In this document: positions 32,115 to 43,992 of the stretch, piece after piece
How positions within the stretch are numbered: position 1 is the first letter of the stretch
Layout: every line of letters starts with the position of its first letter
Origin: Begonia masoniana
Taxonomy: Eukaryota > Streptophyta > Magnoliopsida > Cucurbitales > Begoniaceae
NCBI GenBank assembly: GCA_022432975.1
Contig: CM039511.1
Location: 26,217,153-26,281,152, forward strand
Length of the DNA: 64,000 nucleotides
Direction: 5' to 3'
Notes under the pieces: generated by a model
Told to the model about the DNA's origin: nothing
The model's input: the letters and a program-made list of their open reading frames with translations, nothing else
Database searches by the model: none
Program-made: the position numbers and the translations under genes

Positions 32115-33520
32115 ATTTTATCTTTAACAGCACATCGACTATGAAATAGATTTTCACGTTGACAGACCTTGTCCACGTGCTTAGATGTCAATGCTCGCCT
32201 AACGATCATTAATAGGGGTCCATCTTGAGGCTTGCGTTCATCGGCTTCTTCTTCGTTTTCAACTTCTATCTCGTCCTTATCGACTTTATGGTATTGGCCT
32301 TCGTCTTCTTCACTTTCCCATTCACCGGTTGATTCTTTTATGACCATCACACGGTGATTAGAGCATTCATTAGCGTAATGTCCTTTTCCTAAACATTTGA
32401 AATATTGGACATCACGTGCTCTAGGACCTTTAGATTGGGGTTCTTGGATTTTGTTCAGTGGGGGATTGTGAGGGGTGTTTGATGATTTTGGCGGCCAATT
32501 TCGATTGAAGGGTCGTTTTTCTTCATGCTTTTGGATGGATTTCTCGAAATTGAAATTACGGGGAAAAAATTTGTTAGGCAAGTCGGTCTTGTGCTTTCTT
32601 TTCAATTGTCTCTCCACCGTGAGGGCTAGTTGGATGACCAATTCCATAGTCTCCAATTGTTGAATTTCAACGGCATCTCCTATGTCGCGGTTCAAGCCTC
32701 TTATAAATCTAGCGATGAGTTGTTCTTGGGGTTCATCAATTACGCATCGCATGTTAAGGATTTCGAATTCGGTAAGATATTCATCTACCGAGAGGCTATT
32801 TTGTTTTAACGTGAGAAGTTGATGAAAGAGTTCATGCTTGTAGTGACGAGGGACGAACCTATGGTGCATTAAGTCTTTCATGGAAGTCCAAGTTGTAACG
32901 GGAGGTCCTAAGATTCTAATTCTTTGGGCTTTAAGGTTGGACCACCACAAGGCGGCGTGGCCCGTGAGTTCAAGAGAGGCTAATTGAATCTTTACTCGCT
33001 CGGAGTAATCATGACACTCAAAAAATCTCTCAACCTTATCAACCCAATCTAGGTAAGTGTGCCCGTCACACGTTCCATCGAAGGGGGTAATTGAAATCTT
33101 AATATTTCGAAGGTCGTCGTTATCCTTACGACGATTTGGGTGATACTCTTCATCATCAACCCAATCCTCATCCTCCAAATAATATGGTTGTCTCCTTCTT
33201 TGGAGTTCACTCCAATCTTCCTCTATAGGTGGTTGAGGGGTATGATTACGTCATCTAGGACGTTCGGGTATGATCCTAGAGGAGGTTTCTTGAGAAGGGA
33301 CTTGTTCATTGGTCTCTCTACGGGGAGGATTGTTTAAAAGAGATTGGACTTGTTGAGCTATGGTGTTAACTAAGCTCGTTAAGGCATCAAGTTTTCCTTG
33401 CATGCCTTCGTGTGCGCTAGTTTCACCTTCAAATCGTGTGTGTTTGGGTGGGGGAGTATCCCTAGCTCGATGTGGTTTTTGGTGTGGGAGATCACGATTA
33501 AATCCACTTCGATTAGTCAT
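32081..33520 (-). pseudogene. Gag polyprotein of the gag-protease-X element
   Basis: The frame at 33251-33520 gives the N-terminus (MTNRSGFNRD, then a coiled segment KLDALTSLVNTIAQQVQSLL). The frame at 32081-33178 gives the body: DWVDKVERFFECHDYSERVK, then TGHAALWWSNL and RFVPRHYKHELFHQLLTLKQ, typical of plant gypsy gag, ending with a zinc-knuckle-like CLGKGHYANEC whose first Cys is altered (YFKCLGKGHY). The two frames are separated by a stop or shift near 33180-33250. Gag forms the particle and binds RNA. Confidence 0.8.
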
Positions 33521-34880
33521 AAATAAGTGTTTTAATCAAAATTTCAATTCTTGTCTAAGTTGTTTATCCTAATTGGTGAGGGATTTATATGATTAATGCC
33601 TTAGGAAAATTTTACGCACTAAGGAAAATTCTTAGCTAATACAATAATAAATGGGAAACATGCTCACTTAAGGAAACAACTTGATGATAACATTAAACAC
33701 TTAACAAAATTACTAAAGAAATGAATATTTCAATAAATGCTAATCACCACAAATTTAGCCCGATTAAATCCAAGTTATCTATTTTTAAGCAAATCAACTC
33801 AAGACAATATTGATATAAACTTAATTATTCCTAAAAACAGCAAATAATAACATTAATTCACAAGTTTAATCAAGAGAAACATGCTAAAATTTTCAGAATA
33901 ATAAGCAGAATTTTCATGAATTTCATAGGAATCATTTAGCCGATTTTAACATAGACTTGATATAATTTTATAACCAATTTTATGTACTCAATCTCCAGCA
34001 TATAATAATATATTTATAGACTAAATCCAAGTGCAAATATCCAGCAAATGATAAGAAAACCAAGGCATGAAAGTGCTAGAGAAACCGAGAAGATATATTA
34101 AGCATAAGCCTATTTTTAAGCATTAAGTAGTAGGCCAAATTTATGCATCCAAAATTCAGATTTGATCTTCTAGTTATTTGATAAACATTTGGGTGCATAA
34201 CCATGACTGAATTCATAACAAAAGATGGAAGCACATAAACATACAAAATCTAAACTAGAATGCTAAGAAAGCCGATTTTATAGATTAGTTTTTGGCCTAT
34301 TTTCATGAACAGATTTTATATGAGTCAATGACATATATTTTAGATGCTATCCAAGATTCCAACACAGAAAAATAAGTTAGAAAAGTTGTGGCACAAAAGA
34401 AGCAAAAACCGAAACAAAAATGCTAGAAAAACCGAAAGGGAAAAATCACAAGTAAACCGATTTTAAGCATTAAGTTTAGGCCGATTTTTACAAATCATTT
34501 CACCAACATTTTGAGCACACATTTAGTTTAGATTTAAGTGCAAAGATTTGACTCAAAACATAGCAAAAAGATATAGAAAAATCGAGGAGAAGATAAGCTT
34601 AAAATCAAGAAGAACAAGCATGAAAATAAAAAGAGAATGCATAGAAATATGATGCTTACCTTTGGCCGATTTTTGCACCTTTGCAAACCATATTTCTCCA
34701 CAATATATTAAGCATTAAAATGATAATAATAATGGCAGCAAATATAAAAGTTAGGTTAGCACAAAGTTATCACAAAATATAAAGGAAATAATGCTAGAAA
34801 AGGAAATGAGCTGCTATCCCGGGTTTGTGCTGATTTTTGACTATTGTCATGACAACTAAACGCATTTGGGAAGCCTTTTG
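33521..34880 (-). other. Long AT-rich untranslated leader of the gag-protease-X element
   Basis: About 1.36 kb between the primer site and gag, with no open frame of note and an A-rich plus strand. Words such as GCCGATTTTAAGCAT and AGGCCGATTTT recur loosely (33941, 34270, 34466, 34660). A leader this long would be expected to hold packaging signals. Confidence 0.55.
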
Positions 34881-34892
34881 GCTCTGATACCA
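34881..34892 (-). other. Primer-binding site (initiator tRNA-Met)
   Basis: GCTCTGATACCA, the complement of TGGTATCAGAGC, two bases from the LTR start at 34895. It fixes the minus polarity of the element. Confidence 0.9.
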
Positions 34893-34894
34893 CT

Positions 34895-36158
34895 TGACAC
34901 AAAATCCCTTAGGAAAAGGATCCGTGTTCAAACCCACAAATAGTCAATAAGTGCTCGGATGACTAGTGTTGTGCAAACTTAAAATAAAGAGAAGAAAATA
35001 ATAAAAATAAAGTGCAAGAAACTAAACTAATACTAGATGATGCAATGGCCAAGAGTTAGATGTTAGATGATGGCATGAAGCATGAAGAAAAAAATAAAAA
35101 TAAAAAAAAATAAAAGAAAATGAAAAGAAAAGTGGAAGAAGAAGTAATGGAATGAAGGAAATAAAAATGCAATAAAATAAAGTTGATTTGTGTGTGATTT
35201 GTGTGGCCGAAATTTAGAGAGTGAATGTGGGTGAATGTGAAGACAATAAAATAAAGAATACCCTTGGCGGATCCATAGAGCGATCTTACGGGTTAAGCTT
35301 TCGGATAAACGTTTTCTGGGAGGAAAACGACCACCGTAGGCCAGGATTTTCGTCCTCAATCCTAATCCCAATGGAAAAGGTGAGGGAATAGCTAAGAGCT
35401 ATCCTAGCAACCCAAGCTAGGTTAGCAATGGAGAGCTACTCCACTTGGTTCAAAGAACCAAGGAAAAACTCTAAAGGTTACCCACCTTAGAAGAGAGAAA
35501 TAGAAGTTTCATAAATGAGCAAAAATTGTTTACAAACACCAATTTTATGCTTAAATAGAAAATTCTAGGGTGGATGATTAGGGTTTCCATAAGGATGAAT
35601 GAATGGTGGCCCTTGGATGAAAAATGATGGATGGCCAAGATCAAGGCAAACAAGCACACATCCTAGGGAGGAGATGAATGCCATGCCTAAATGGATCAAT
35701 GGAGGGAATCTTGCCACATCATCAATCCATATTGCCACTAACTTTTGTACTTGCAAAATCATACCTTTAATTGTGGGCTCTTCATTGGGCCAAGGCTTCC
35801 TTTGGGCTCCCTTATGTTGATGTTTTCTTCCTTTGAATAATTGGTTGAATTTCTTCAACCCATAATCCACCACCATTCATCTAGTCCTAACCACACAATC
35901 TAATGCATGAAATGTAATTATAAAATCCTTACAATAAAGGCGAATGTATGCCAAATAGGTTCAAAATAAAAATTACAAAAACAGGGTCCGGGAAGACAAA
36001 TTCCCATTGGGCTAAGTGGTGACTTCTCCAAGCGATCCATATGCAATCCTCCTTCATAAAATTTTCCAACAAAAATAAAAACACGTAATAAGTAGAGAAT
36101 TTAGATACGGCACGGAATTCTACTAAGTTTCTTTTAGTATACATCCCGCGACATGTAA
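34895..36158 (-). repeat. 5' LTR of the gag-protease-X element
   Basis: Starts TGACACAAAATCCC beside the primer site and ends with ACATGTAA. It is 27 bp longer than the other LTR, mainly from a short duplication near 35190 (TTGTGTGTGATTTGTGTGG). Confidence 0.88.
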
Positions 36159-36824
36159 GTGTGTGAGAACATAAGTTAGATAAAATGTGTGCTCGGGTTT
36201 AGGATCATGTGACGGGCCTATGGGGCACATCAAACATGCTAGTATATGTCACGACTCGGGGACAAGCCGAAGCAGAAATGTCAGGTTGGGCGACCTGATC
36301 ATCCAACTTAAGACTAGGTTTGCAGTGGAAATCTTTAAAATAAGTACAAGCCAAACCCACATGGTGAAATCCTAAATAGATAATACAATAAAATAAATAC
36401 TTAACAATATTCAACCGTGCATAAAAGTAAGTTCCAATAATCAGGTTTGTAGTTCCAAAATAAACAACTATATTTTTACCAAGGGAAAATATAAAGATCT
36501 AATAGAAAATAAACAACTAGCAGCCTCTCTTAAATCTTCACTAAAGCTAGCGACTCTTCTTTTTAGTTGGATTGGGAGGGAGTCGTTTGGGTGAGTGTCT
36601 AACTTAGTAGAACCTTAAGAGCTATGTTGCATTTGGAGAATATACTCAGATTGGCTTTCATGCAAATGGTCAAAGGATCTGATTAACTATTTCTTGTAAT
36701 TCTCGTGCATTTAAAGCTTGATTTCTCTTTCAAGTTATCACTAAATGCTTGACCTACAAAGTTAGGAACGAGGTTAGAAAACTCATTGGCTCGGAATCCC
36801 GTGAGTGGTTTCCGTGGCACATTA
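36159..36824. repeat. Fragment of LTR-like DNA left of G3
   Basis: No gene. Its last 20 bases (GAGTGGTTTCCGTGGCACAT and TA after it) match the end of the G3 LTR at 59877-59898, so this piece ends like a G3-family LTR and is joined directly to an internal position of the next LTR. Confidence 0.5.
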
Positions 36825-37651
36825 AATATTCTCCAAAATTGGTGGGTTAAATCAATATGGAATGAAAGATAAGAATGAAAAGACACAAGTTGGTCTGAAA
36901 GGGTGCAACAATCACACCCTTTGACTCATTTGGCTTCCTACGCAAAAAGGGAGCTCTCTAACTTGCTTTTAAGTATGAGATGGATGCAGCTTCTCTAGGA
37001 GGTTCACTATTTAAAGAAAATAGTGAGGAAGATGCAATAATAAAAGTGAATGATCCAAATCACAAGATCACACATAGCTAGTACACAAGAACAAATGGTT
37101 GCTAACAATCGAATGGAAGACTTCCAAACAAACTAATTTAACGTTTTCAATTGCTAAAAGATGACTGCTAAGACCCCTAAGAGGAGCTTAAATAGCATCC
37201 AAGAACAAGATTGGGGTTCTAGCAACCATTAGCAAAAGAGTACATGCAAACAACATAAATCAAACATGGGTTCACTCAGCCACTTGGGTTGGACCGAGTA
37301 AGTGTCACAAAATGTGGTTCATAAAACTACTATAGGTTTGTGTCCAAAAACCAAATTAAGCCAACAACATAAGACAATAGAAGTACAAGATTAAAAAGGC
37401 GTTAAAGCTTCAAATGACATAAAAGAAAGACCTAAAAGCAAGGAGGTGGCCACGACCTTCACAACTCAGCCCCCTCCTTCGCCGCCTCTTTGGTGTCCAA
37501 AGTTAGCATGTGAATGAGCTTGTCCTTGTCACTAGATGTTGAGGCTTTCTCCAAGCTTTAACATAAGAGATTACTTGCAAAATAAAGGCAACTAAATATG
37601 TTAAAAAGGCATTTGGCCCTCGCCATTGCGAGTGGTCTCCGTGGCACATCA
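36825..37651 (-). repeat. 3' LTR of G3, 5'-truncated
   Basis: Aligns with 58198-59898 once the Cassandra insertion is removed (about 827 against 830 bp). It shows the uninterrupted version of the Cassandra target around 36890-36920. The right boundary CACATCA is followed by internal element sequence. Confidence 0.75.
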
Positions 37652-37689
37652 TCTGCTCAGGGTGATTGAAAATTTTTCCTCAAATCCAA

Positions 37690-38357
37690 TTTGTCCTCCA
37701 CTTCCACCACTTCTTGTTCAATATATAGGGAGAGATCTTGAACATTAAAGGTTGCTAAAACTCCATACTCTCAAGGAAGTTTATGCTTATAGGCATTATC
37801 ATTTACCTTCTCAAGTACTTTAAAAGGTCTATTGGGTCTCGACATGATCTTGTATTTTCATTGTTTACGAAACCTATCATTCCTCAAGTGCAACCAAACA
37901 AGGTCTCCTTCAAAATTTATTTGCTTATGCATCTTGTTTGCTGCCCTTGCATAGCTTCATTCTTCCTTTAGAGGGTCTTTCTAACTGACTCATGCAAAGC
38001 CTTAATTTTCTCAACTTTCTTGGCTCCATCGAAATTGAGTAACCCTTTGTGTGGCAATGAGATGAGGTCCAATGGAGTGAGGAGATTGAATCTATAAACC
38101 TCTTTCAAAGGGGACTTTTGGGTTGAACCATGCACGCTTTTATTGTAGGCAAACTCTATATAAAGGAGTTAAATGTCGCAATCGGAGAGTCAATCCCCAA
38201 CAATGGTCTTTTAAGAGAGTGCCCATGGTGTGGTTGACTACCTCAGTTTGACCATCAGTTTGGGATGGAAGGAAATGCTAAATAAAAGATTAGTCCCCAA
38301 TTTATTCCACAAAGTCGTCCAAAAAGAACTCAAGAACTTTGTGTCCCTATCCGACAC
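37690..38357 (-). pseudogene. G3 integrase, C-terminal part
   Basis: Read on the minus strand: [13 protein letters not shown], then an HPQTDG-type segment (shifted) followed by [11 protein letters not shown], and near the end EGDLVWLHLRNDRF, all typical of gypsy integrase and its C-terminal domain. It begins at the target duplication GACAC (38353-38357), where the 38358-45404 element split it from the N-terminal part at 45405. Confidence 0.75.
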
Positions 38358-39160
38358 TGCAGTGCCGCGATTCCACAACTTCTCAAACATTCAATAGAGT
38401 TTTTCTAACAAATTTTCAAGTTTATATTTTGTAGGAGGATCGTATGATAAAACCATAAAAAACATGAAATCATGTGGACAATATTTGGTGGACGTTATTT
38501 TGGTGAAACATAGATAGAAGATCAAGCACACGTTGACGGATGATTCAACCTTTCTAAAAGAATCTGCCTCCACCCTGACCTCCAAAGAGAAATTGCAATA
38601 TTTGGCAGCCTTAATTAATTGTTTTTGAAAAATGACCTTATGAAGATTGTAGCTAATATCTCAAGGTTTCTGGAATGGGTTGAATCATTGAATGTGGACA
38701 TCGTTTGCTTGACCAATGAGTCCAATTACTGAGAGACTTTTTTGAGCCCAAGTCCAATCCGAGTTCAATCCTCTTTTTGAGAAGATGTTAGCATTTTAAT
38801 ATAGCTTATGTTTGTATCTTTATTTTTTGAATCCTTGTTGAACATCATGCTTTAATATTTGATGGTGGAGACCATCTAGTGAGGAGGAGAGAGACACATG
38901 GTAAGAGGAGACCAAAAAGTGGATGGTTTCCTCATTTGGTCAAACACTCTCTTTTCTCCCTCATTCATTTTACTCTTTTTGCATTAGTCTTCTTCTTAGG
39001 TTACAAACCTAATGGTAGCTCAAGGGATAATATTTATACATCCTCATGAGCCTTTGTAATGGTTTTTTGATGAAGTAAAAATCGTGGCTGAATCCTTTCT
39101 CCCAAACTTGAAGTTGCCTTCAAGTTTCCATGTCTCTTTCTTGGTGAGTAATATCCAAGA

Positions 39161-41646
39161 TGTAAAGACTCCAGTAGGGTCAAGGCACAATTAATAAACT
39201 TTCTTAAATCATAAATATTAATCCTTCTATCTGTACAACTTTATATATATATATATATATCCCTTATTATTATTATTATTTGACAGAACTCGGGACAACG
39301 CTATAACTGACAAAGCTCGATCCTTTCAAAACTTGCCTTCGTCTTAAATTTTGCGAATTCATCATCAACAGAATCGAACGACTAACCCAGACATTGGTTT
39401 TGTAACATAATCAGGCAATAGAAAATGCCCTTAGAACACTCGACCTCATTATTCTTGAGCTGCTCAAAATCGCAGGCATCTGCCGGTTGCTAGACAACAA
39501 GCAGCTCTACTCACATCATCCGATGCATAAAACACTCGACCTCTACCGATCACTAAACGACAAAACATAAAACTCACTTATGCCGATCGCTAAACAACAA
39601 GCACATGGCTCGTTTCTGCCGGTAGTGAAAATCTACATCATCCGGTTATCATGTGCATCTCACGTGACTACTTATCATCGCCAGTAAGAGACATCATCCG
39701 GTGAACAACAATCGTTCACCATCCACCGATGACATTAGCCGGATGATGTCCTCATCCGTTAGAGACATCTTCCGGTAGGCATGTGCAAAACACGTGACTC
39801 ACTTATCTCATCCGATAAGAGACATCATCCGGTGAACAGCAAACGTTTACCATCCACCGGTGACGTCAGCCAGATGATTCATTCATCCAGCTTCTATCAC
39901 ACAGCTCCTGTCGATGACGTCAGCCGGATGATACGTTCACCCAACTTCTATCACACAGCAATGAAACCCAGAAATCTTTAAACAACTCATACCGATAGAA
40001 AGGTAACCTGACATTCACAGATCTTATACTTCGTAGACATAAACATAGGCAGACATAAATCATGGACTCATCTAGATTACATGTAGCAAAAGACTTATAT
40101 GAAACAGGTTATTCTATTCTCTTTTAATCATCCCCGACTCGGTAACCAAACCAGTCAATCACAAAATCCAGTATTCAAAGAAAGATCTCATCCTACTTAA
40201 ACATCAGTTTTCTCATAAACCTTACTGACATAATAAAAGCATAACCACGGGTCGATTTTGCTTGCTAGCCACAAACTTCCACCCTGAGCGCCTTCCAGCA
40301 ACTAACTTAAACATCTTCATCAACTTTGAATTTCTCACCTGATATCTCGTCACCTACATCATAATGTTTAAACTATAAGCCTAATGCTTAATAAGGAATG
40401 CAATACTAACATGTATACGTGAATGCATAGTTGCAAGAAAATCATGATCATGTTCGTTTCATGTTCTTCTCTTGTTCTTATTCGTGTTCTTGTTCATCAC
40501 TTTCATCATATGGATTAAGGGAGGATTTGTGCCATAAAGGGGGGATGACAGTGCAAGTGTACATAGTCCCTTTCGGGCCGTATTCATGGTCCTTATCTTT
40601 GGACAGTGGCATACGCCAAACCGCCCCCAACCCTCACTTAATCCGGTTGCATAAGTTTCATATTCATTCTCATATCTTGTTCATGGGGGAAAACATGCTA
40701 ATAAATCATTTTCATATGCTTGAGAAGTAAATCATGATGCATGACATGAATGTTCTTAAATCATCAGACTATGGAATATGTCATACTAGACAGTTGACTT
40801 CATAAACTCTATCAGAACATCATATAACATAGTCCCCAAACATCCGTAAATCATTCAAGTACAAACCATCTTACTAACTTAAAACAAACATCAAACACAT
40901 AACTATTTTAGTACCCTTAAGATGTAGGGCCCTAATGTCCAGAAATCTTAATACATTCACTTACCTGGCTTCCTTAGCAAATTTGTGCTCCTTTTCTTCA
41001 GACTTCTTCACCTAAAACATTTACATCGCAGTAGTTAAAACAAAATCCTAAAAGTCCTAATCACAAGTCATCATAGGATCTAGTAGTTAAAGTAATTCCC
41101 GAATCCCTTAGTCTATGTGCAATCTGAAATCTAAAAACCAAAACAGCTAGGTTCAACTAACGATTAATCAGGGTCGGTTATATTAAATGTCTAGAATCGA
41201 TTCAGAAATGAAATTACTAAATCCAGATTATAAATGTTACTATTGTTACTCGGCCATTGGAGAAACCAAACTCCAACACAAGCTGAAAAACAGAGCTTAA
41301 CAACTAACTGACAACTACATTGTCTAACTCATACCTCGAGCGTAGAGTATCCGAGAAATAGAAAGGGAACTGGTCGTCGAAGAGAGGATTACTGGCAGGT
41401 AGAGAGCGAGAGCTCGGGAGAGAAAATCGTTGAAAGGAGAAAGTGTCGGCTACAGTGGCGTTGGTGAGGTTTAAGATTTCCATTTTCTTTTTATACTAAA
41501 TAAAATCCCTCTTAATTACGGTTCTGCCACCACACAAATAGAAACCAAATGAGCTTAGAGATTAAAATTTAAGTTAAAGATCAACAATAAAGGTGACAGT
41601 TAATTCCGTTAAGAAAATCACCTAGCTGAAAATGTCGGGTGTTACA
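39161..41646 (-). mobile_element. Solo LTR E5 (2486 bp) inside the T1 left LTR
   Basis: Starts TGTAAAGACTCC at 39161 and ends GTCGGGTGTTACA at 41646, with exact target duplications CAAGA. The T1 right LTR keeps the empty site at 44791-44795, which proves the insertion. It belongs to the E0 subfamily, inverted: the motif array CATCATCCGGTGA and its relatives lies at about 39520-39960, and the box appears as TCACCTACAT at 40350-40359. An AT microsatellite is at 39243-39260. Confidence 0.95.
39241..39260. repeat. AT microsatellite in E5
   Basis: About ten TA repeats followed by a short TTA repeat (39264-39280). Confidence 0.9.
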
Positions 41647-42260
41647 CAAGAGGTTGTGTGAAGAGTGAAATCCATCCTTTGTGAGTGTAGGTGGTTTTTA
41701 CTTCTACTACTTCCTTCTTTCCCTCTCTTTGTGGAGTGGAAAAAACCCCAACAATGACGTAAAAAACTCAAATCCATCCATTGAAGTCGCATCATCCCCA
41801 AGTTGTTGCAAGCTATTTTCATAAAAACTGCTTGTTTCCAATCCGAGCAGTCATCACTGCCGCAAGCGTATGTCTCTAACCACAGTGATTCATCCTCCCA
41901 TTTTTGGAGACAATAAACCCCACACATATAGCTTTATCCTGCCTTAAGAATCGCATTCATACCTTTTTACAATAGAGAGTTATGCCTCTCTAAAGTTGAC
42001 CATTTGTTCTCCACCACAGTAGTAACCCGAGTTCTGGCAACCCTCTATATTTTTAGCTAACGTTTCAACCAAAATGAATTAGACCGTGAAAATTTGAGGT
42101 ATGTTTTTCAACATCCAGAATAAAAGTTGTTAAAATTGCAGCTCCAAAAGTCAAGTATAGACTGAGTTATGGATGTTTAAAGTTGCTTTTTGTTTCCAAC
42201 AAAACAACAAGTCTGATTTCCTTGTGCTTCAAAGTTCACCCATTTTTGAGACATGTCATT

Positions 42261-42272
42261 TGGTACCAGAGA
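42261..42272 (+). other. T1 primer-binding site (tRNA-Met-like)
   Basis: TGGTACCAGAGA, two bases after the left LTR. It matches TGGTATCAGAGC except for T to C at position 6 and a mismatch at the end. Confidence 0.75.
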
Positions 42273-42320
42273 CTCGCTCCTTTAACAACTCCTTACTTGT
42301 GCATTTGAAGCTCTTTAATC

Positions 42321-42803
42321 ATGGTAAGAAGTCATTCCTTGTCTTCTAAAATTTTTTGTTACGTTTTGTCAAAACCTAGTCCCATCTTTGCTAACCCAAT
42401 TGCCGCAATGTCTAAAAAACTATTTGATGAATTCATGTCAACCTTTGACGAAATAGGCCATATGCTTAAAATGTTATCTAACTCTTATAAAGACCCTTCT
42501 TATTCTGTGGTGCAAGAAGAGATAGTCATTGTTGAGCCTTGTGAACAAATGGTTGAAAATAGTTGTGTGTTGGTGGAAGATGTTTGTGTTGAGTCTCCAA
42601 ACTCGAATGTTTCTTTTGACTCTTTGATTAAATCAGATTGTTTTGATAAATGCTCTTGTGTTGAGGAACTAACAATTTCAAAGGATGAGGAAGAGATTCT
42701 TCCTCGAGAAGAAAAACCCATGGCTTTGGAGAAATCTCACCTATGTGTGAATGGAATGCTTTCCACCAAGCAAGCTCGAGAAAAACCTAGCCTAATAGAG
42801 TAA
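42321..42803 (+). CDS. T1 internal open frame, function unknown
   Basis: A 160-codon frame starting 63 bp after the left LTR. The N-terminal part is basic to neutral (MVRSHSLSSKIFCYVLSKP). The centre is acidic and Val/Cys-rich (EEIVIVEPCEQMVENSCVLV), and the C-terminal part is Glu/Lys-rich. A frame continues for some tens of codons after the stop at 42801. It does not resemble gag or any pol domain. It could be a degenerate gag replacement or a captured sequence; I do not recognise it. Confidence 0.4.
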   Translation: MVRSHSLSSKIFCYVLSKPSPIFANPIAAMSKKLFDEFMSTFDEIGHMLKMLSNSYKDPSYSVVQEEIVIVEPCEQMVENSCVLVEDVCVESPNSNVSFDSLIKSDCFDKCSCVEELTISKDEEEILPREEKPMALEKSHLCVNGMLSTKQAREKPSLIE

Positions 42804-43079
42804 ACATACATATTGGAACATGAAGGTGAGTCATTTGCAGCAATAATTGAAGGAGAAGACAAAAATGATGAGTTGTTCTATGCCATAGAAGAGCCCTTCC
42901 ATTTTGTGCCTAAAAGTGTTTTGGTTCTCCAAAACCAATAAGAAACAACCAAGGTAATGTCTATACCCGCAAGGTATGTGCCATTAAATACTTTGATTAC
43001 TTGGCTTTTTAGGATTGGAGATTGTTTTGGTATTGGTATTGATTTAAAATTTTTAGAAGAAAAATTTGGTGTTGTGGTT

Positions 43080-43992
43080 GAGAATGATGATTACAAAGAC
43101 AATTTCCATTAGCGGTTTATAATTTTTGGTTGCCTAATTTTGAAGCTAGACGTTTAATGAGCCAAAACTTACTTGGAGTTGAACCTAAAAGCATTTATGT
43201 GGATCAATTTTATACTATGAACCTATGGCACCCTTCAAGTGTTTTCAAAGAAATTGTTTTATTTTTTAATGGATTAAAGTTAAGTGATGAAGTTTATGGA
43301 AAAGCTTTTCAAATACTATGCTCAAGCACTTTGTCGGTGGTTAAATGGATTACAACTTTATATTATCATGATGAGTTACTCATTATTTTCATTTGAAGTT
43401 ACTTACTTTGTAAATCAAGTTGATAGTCATGGACTTACTTTGGAAGTTTTTTTATCATTGACATTTTATCTTGGTGGATAAAAGTAAGATTGAGAATCCA
43501 AGGTGTGGCCGTGTACAAGGCATTTGGTAGAAGATACCCATTTTGGAAAGAACATTTGTCCTTTTGAGTTTGTTGCCAATTGGTTTGCTTTGCTTGGTTT
43601 GCGAAATGGTGGTGGGCAAGATTTATTCTTTGGAGTAATTCAAATCAAAGAATTTACCATTTATTTTGGGTCAAAGAAATTGTACAATGCTATTTGGTTT
43701 GTTCATCTTGATTTGTGGCGCCACCTTTCATGGGATAAAGGAGCAAAGAAGAGCTTGTATGGGAGGATGAACACTTGTCTTGATGATGAAGACATGTGGC
43801 TTATTAGGGAGAATGGAAATAGCGACATCTTTTGAATTATGTTCACGGATTGGGATTACTTTCTCCAAGTGGAGTTGAGCGTCTCAAAGAGAAACCTCCT
43901 TGGAGTTTCGGGATTAACTTCCAAGGGTTTCATGAAGATGAATTAGAGGAAGCCTTGGATTTGAGTTCAAATCCTTTCCAACCCCAAGAGGA
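43080..43992 (+). pseudogene. T1 degenerate second coding region, unknown family
   Basis: Overlapping open frames (from 43130, 43503 and 43832) shift phase repeatedly but keep protein-like text such as GVEPKSIYVDQFYTMNLWH, ENICPFEFVANWFALLGLRN-like segments and RLKEKPPWSFGINFQGFHED. The last frame runs across the LTR boundary at 43993. This looks like one decayed protein. It is not RT, RNase H, integrase or protease as far as I can tell. Confidence 0.45.

Larger units (their letters stand above)
29606..36158 (-). mobile_element. Non-autonomous LTR retrotransposon with gag-protease-X only (6553 bp)
   Basis: LTRs of about 1237 bp (29606-30842) and 1264 bp (34895-36158) begin TGACACAAAATCCC and end CATGTCA or CATGTAA. 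Flanks are ATGTG (29601-29605) and GTGTG (36159-36163), one mismatch. A tRNA-Met primer site is at 34881-34892. On the minus strand the interior codes for gag with a zinc knuckle, then a protease region followed by about 270 codons of unknown protein, and then the 3' LTR. There is no RT, RNase H or integrase, so it would depend on another element. The class resembles TR-GAG elements. The LTRs share most of their sequence with scattered differences. Confidence 0.88.
38358..42258 (+). repeat. 5' LTR of T1, interrupted by E5
   Basis: Corresponds to 43993-45404. It ends GACATGTCA at 42258, two bases before the primer site. The insertion of E5 falls at CAAGA (39156-39160 and 41647-41651). Confidence 0.88.
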
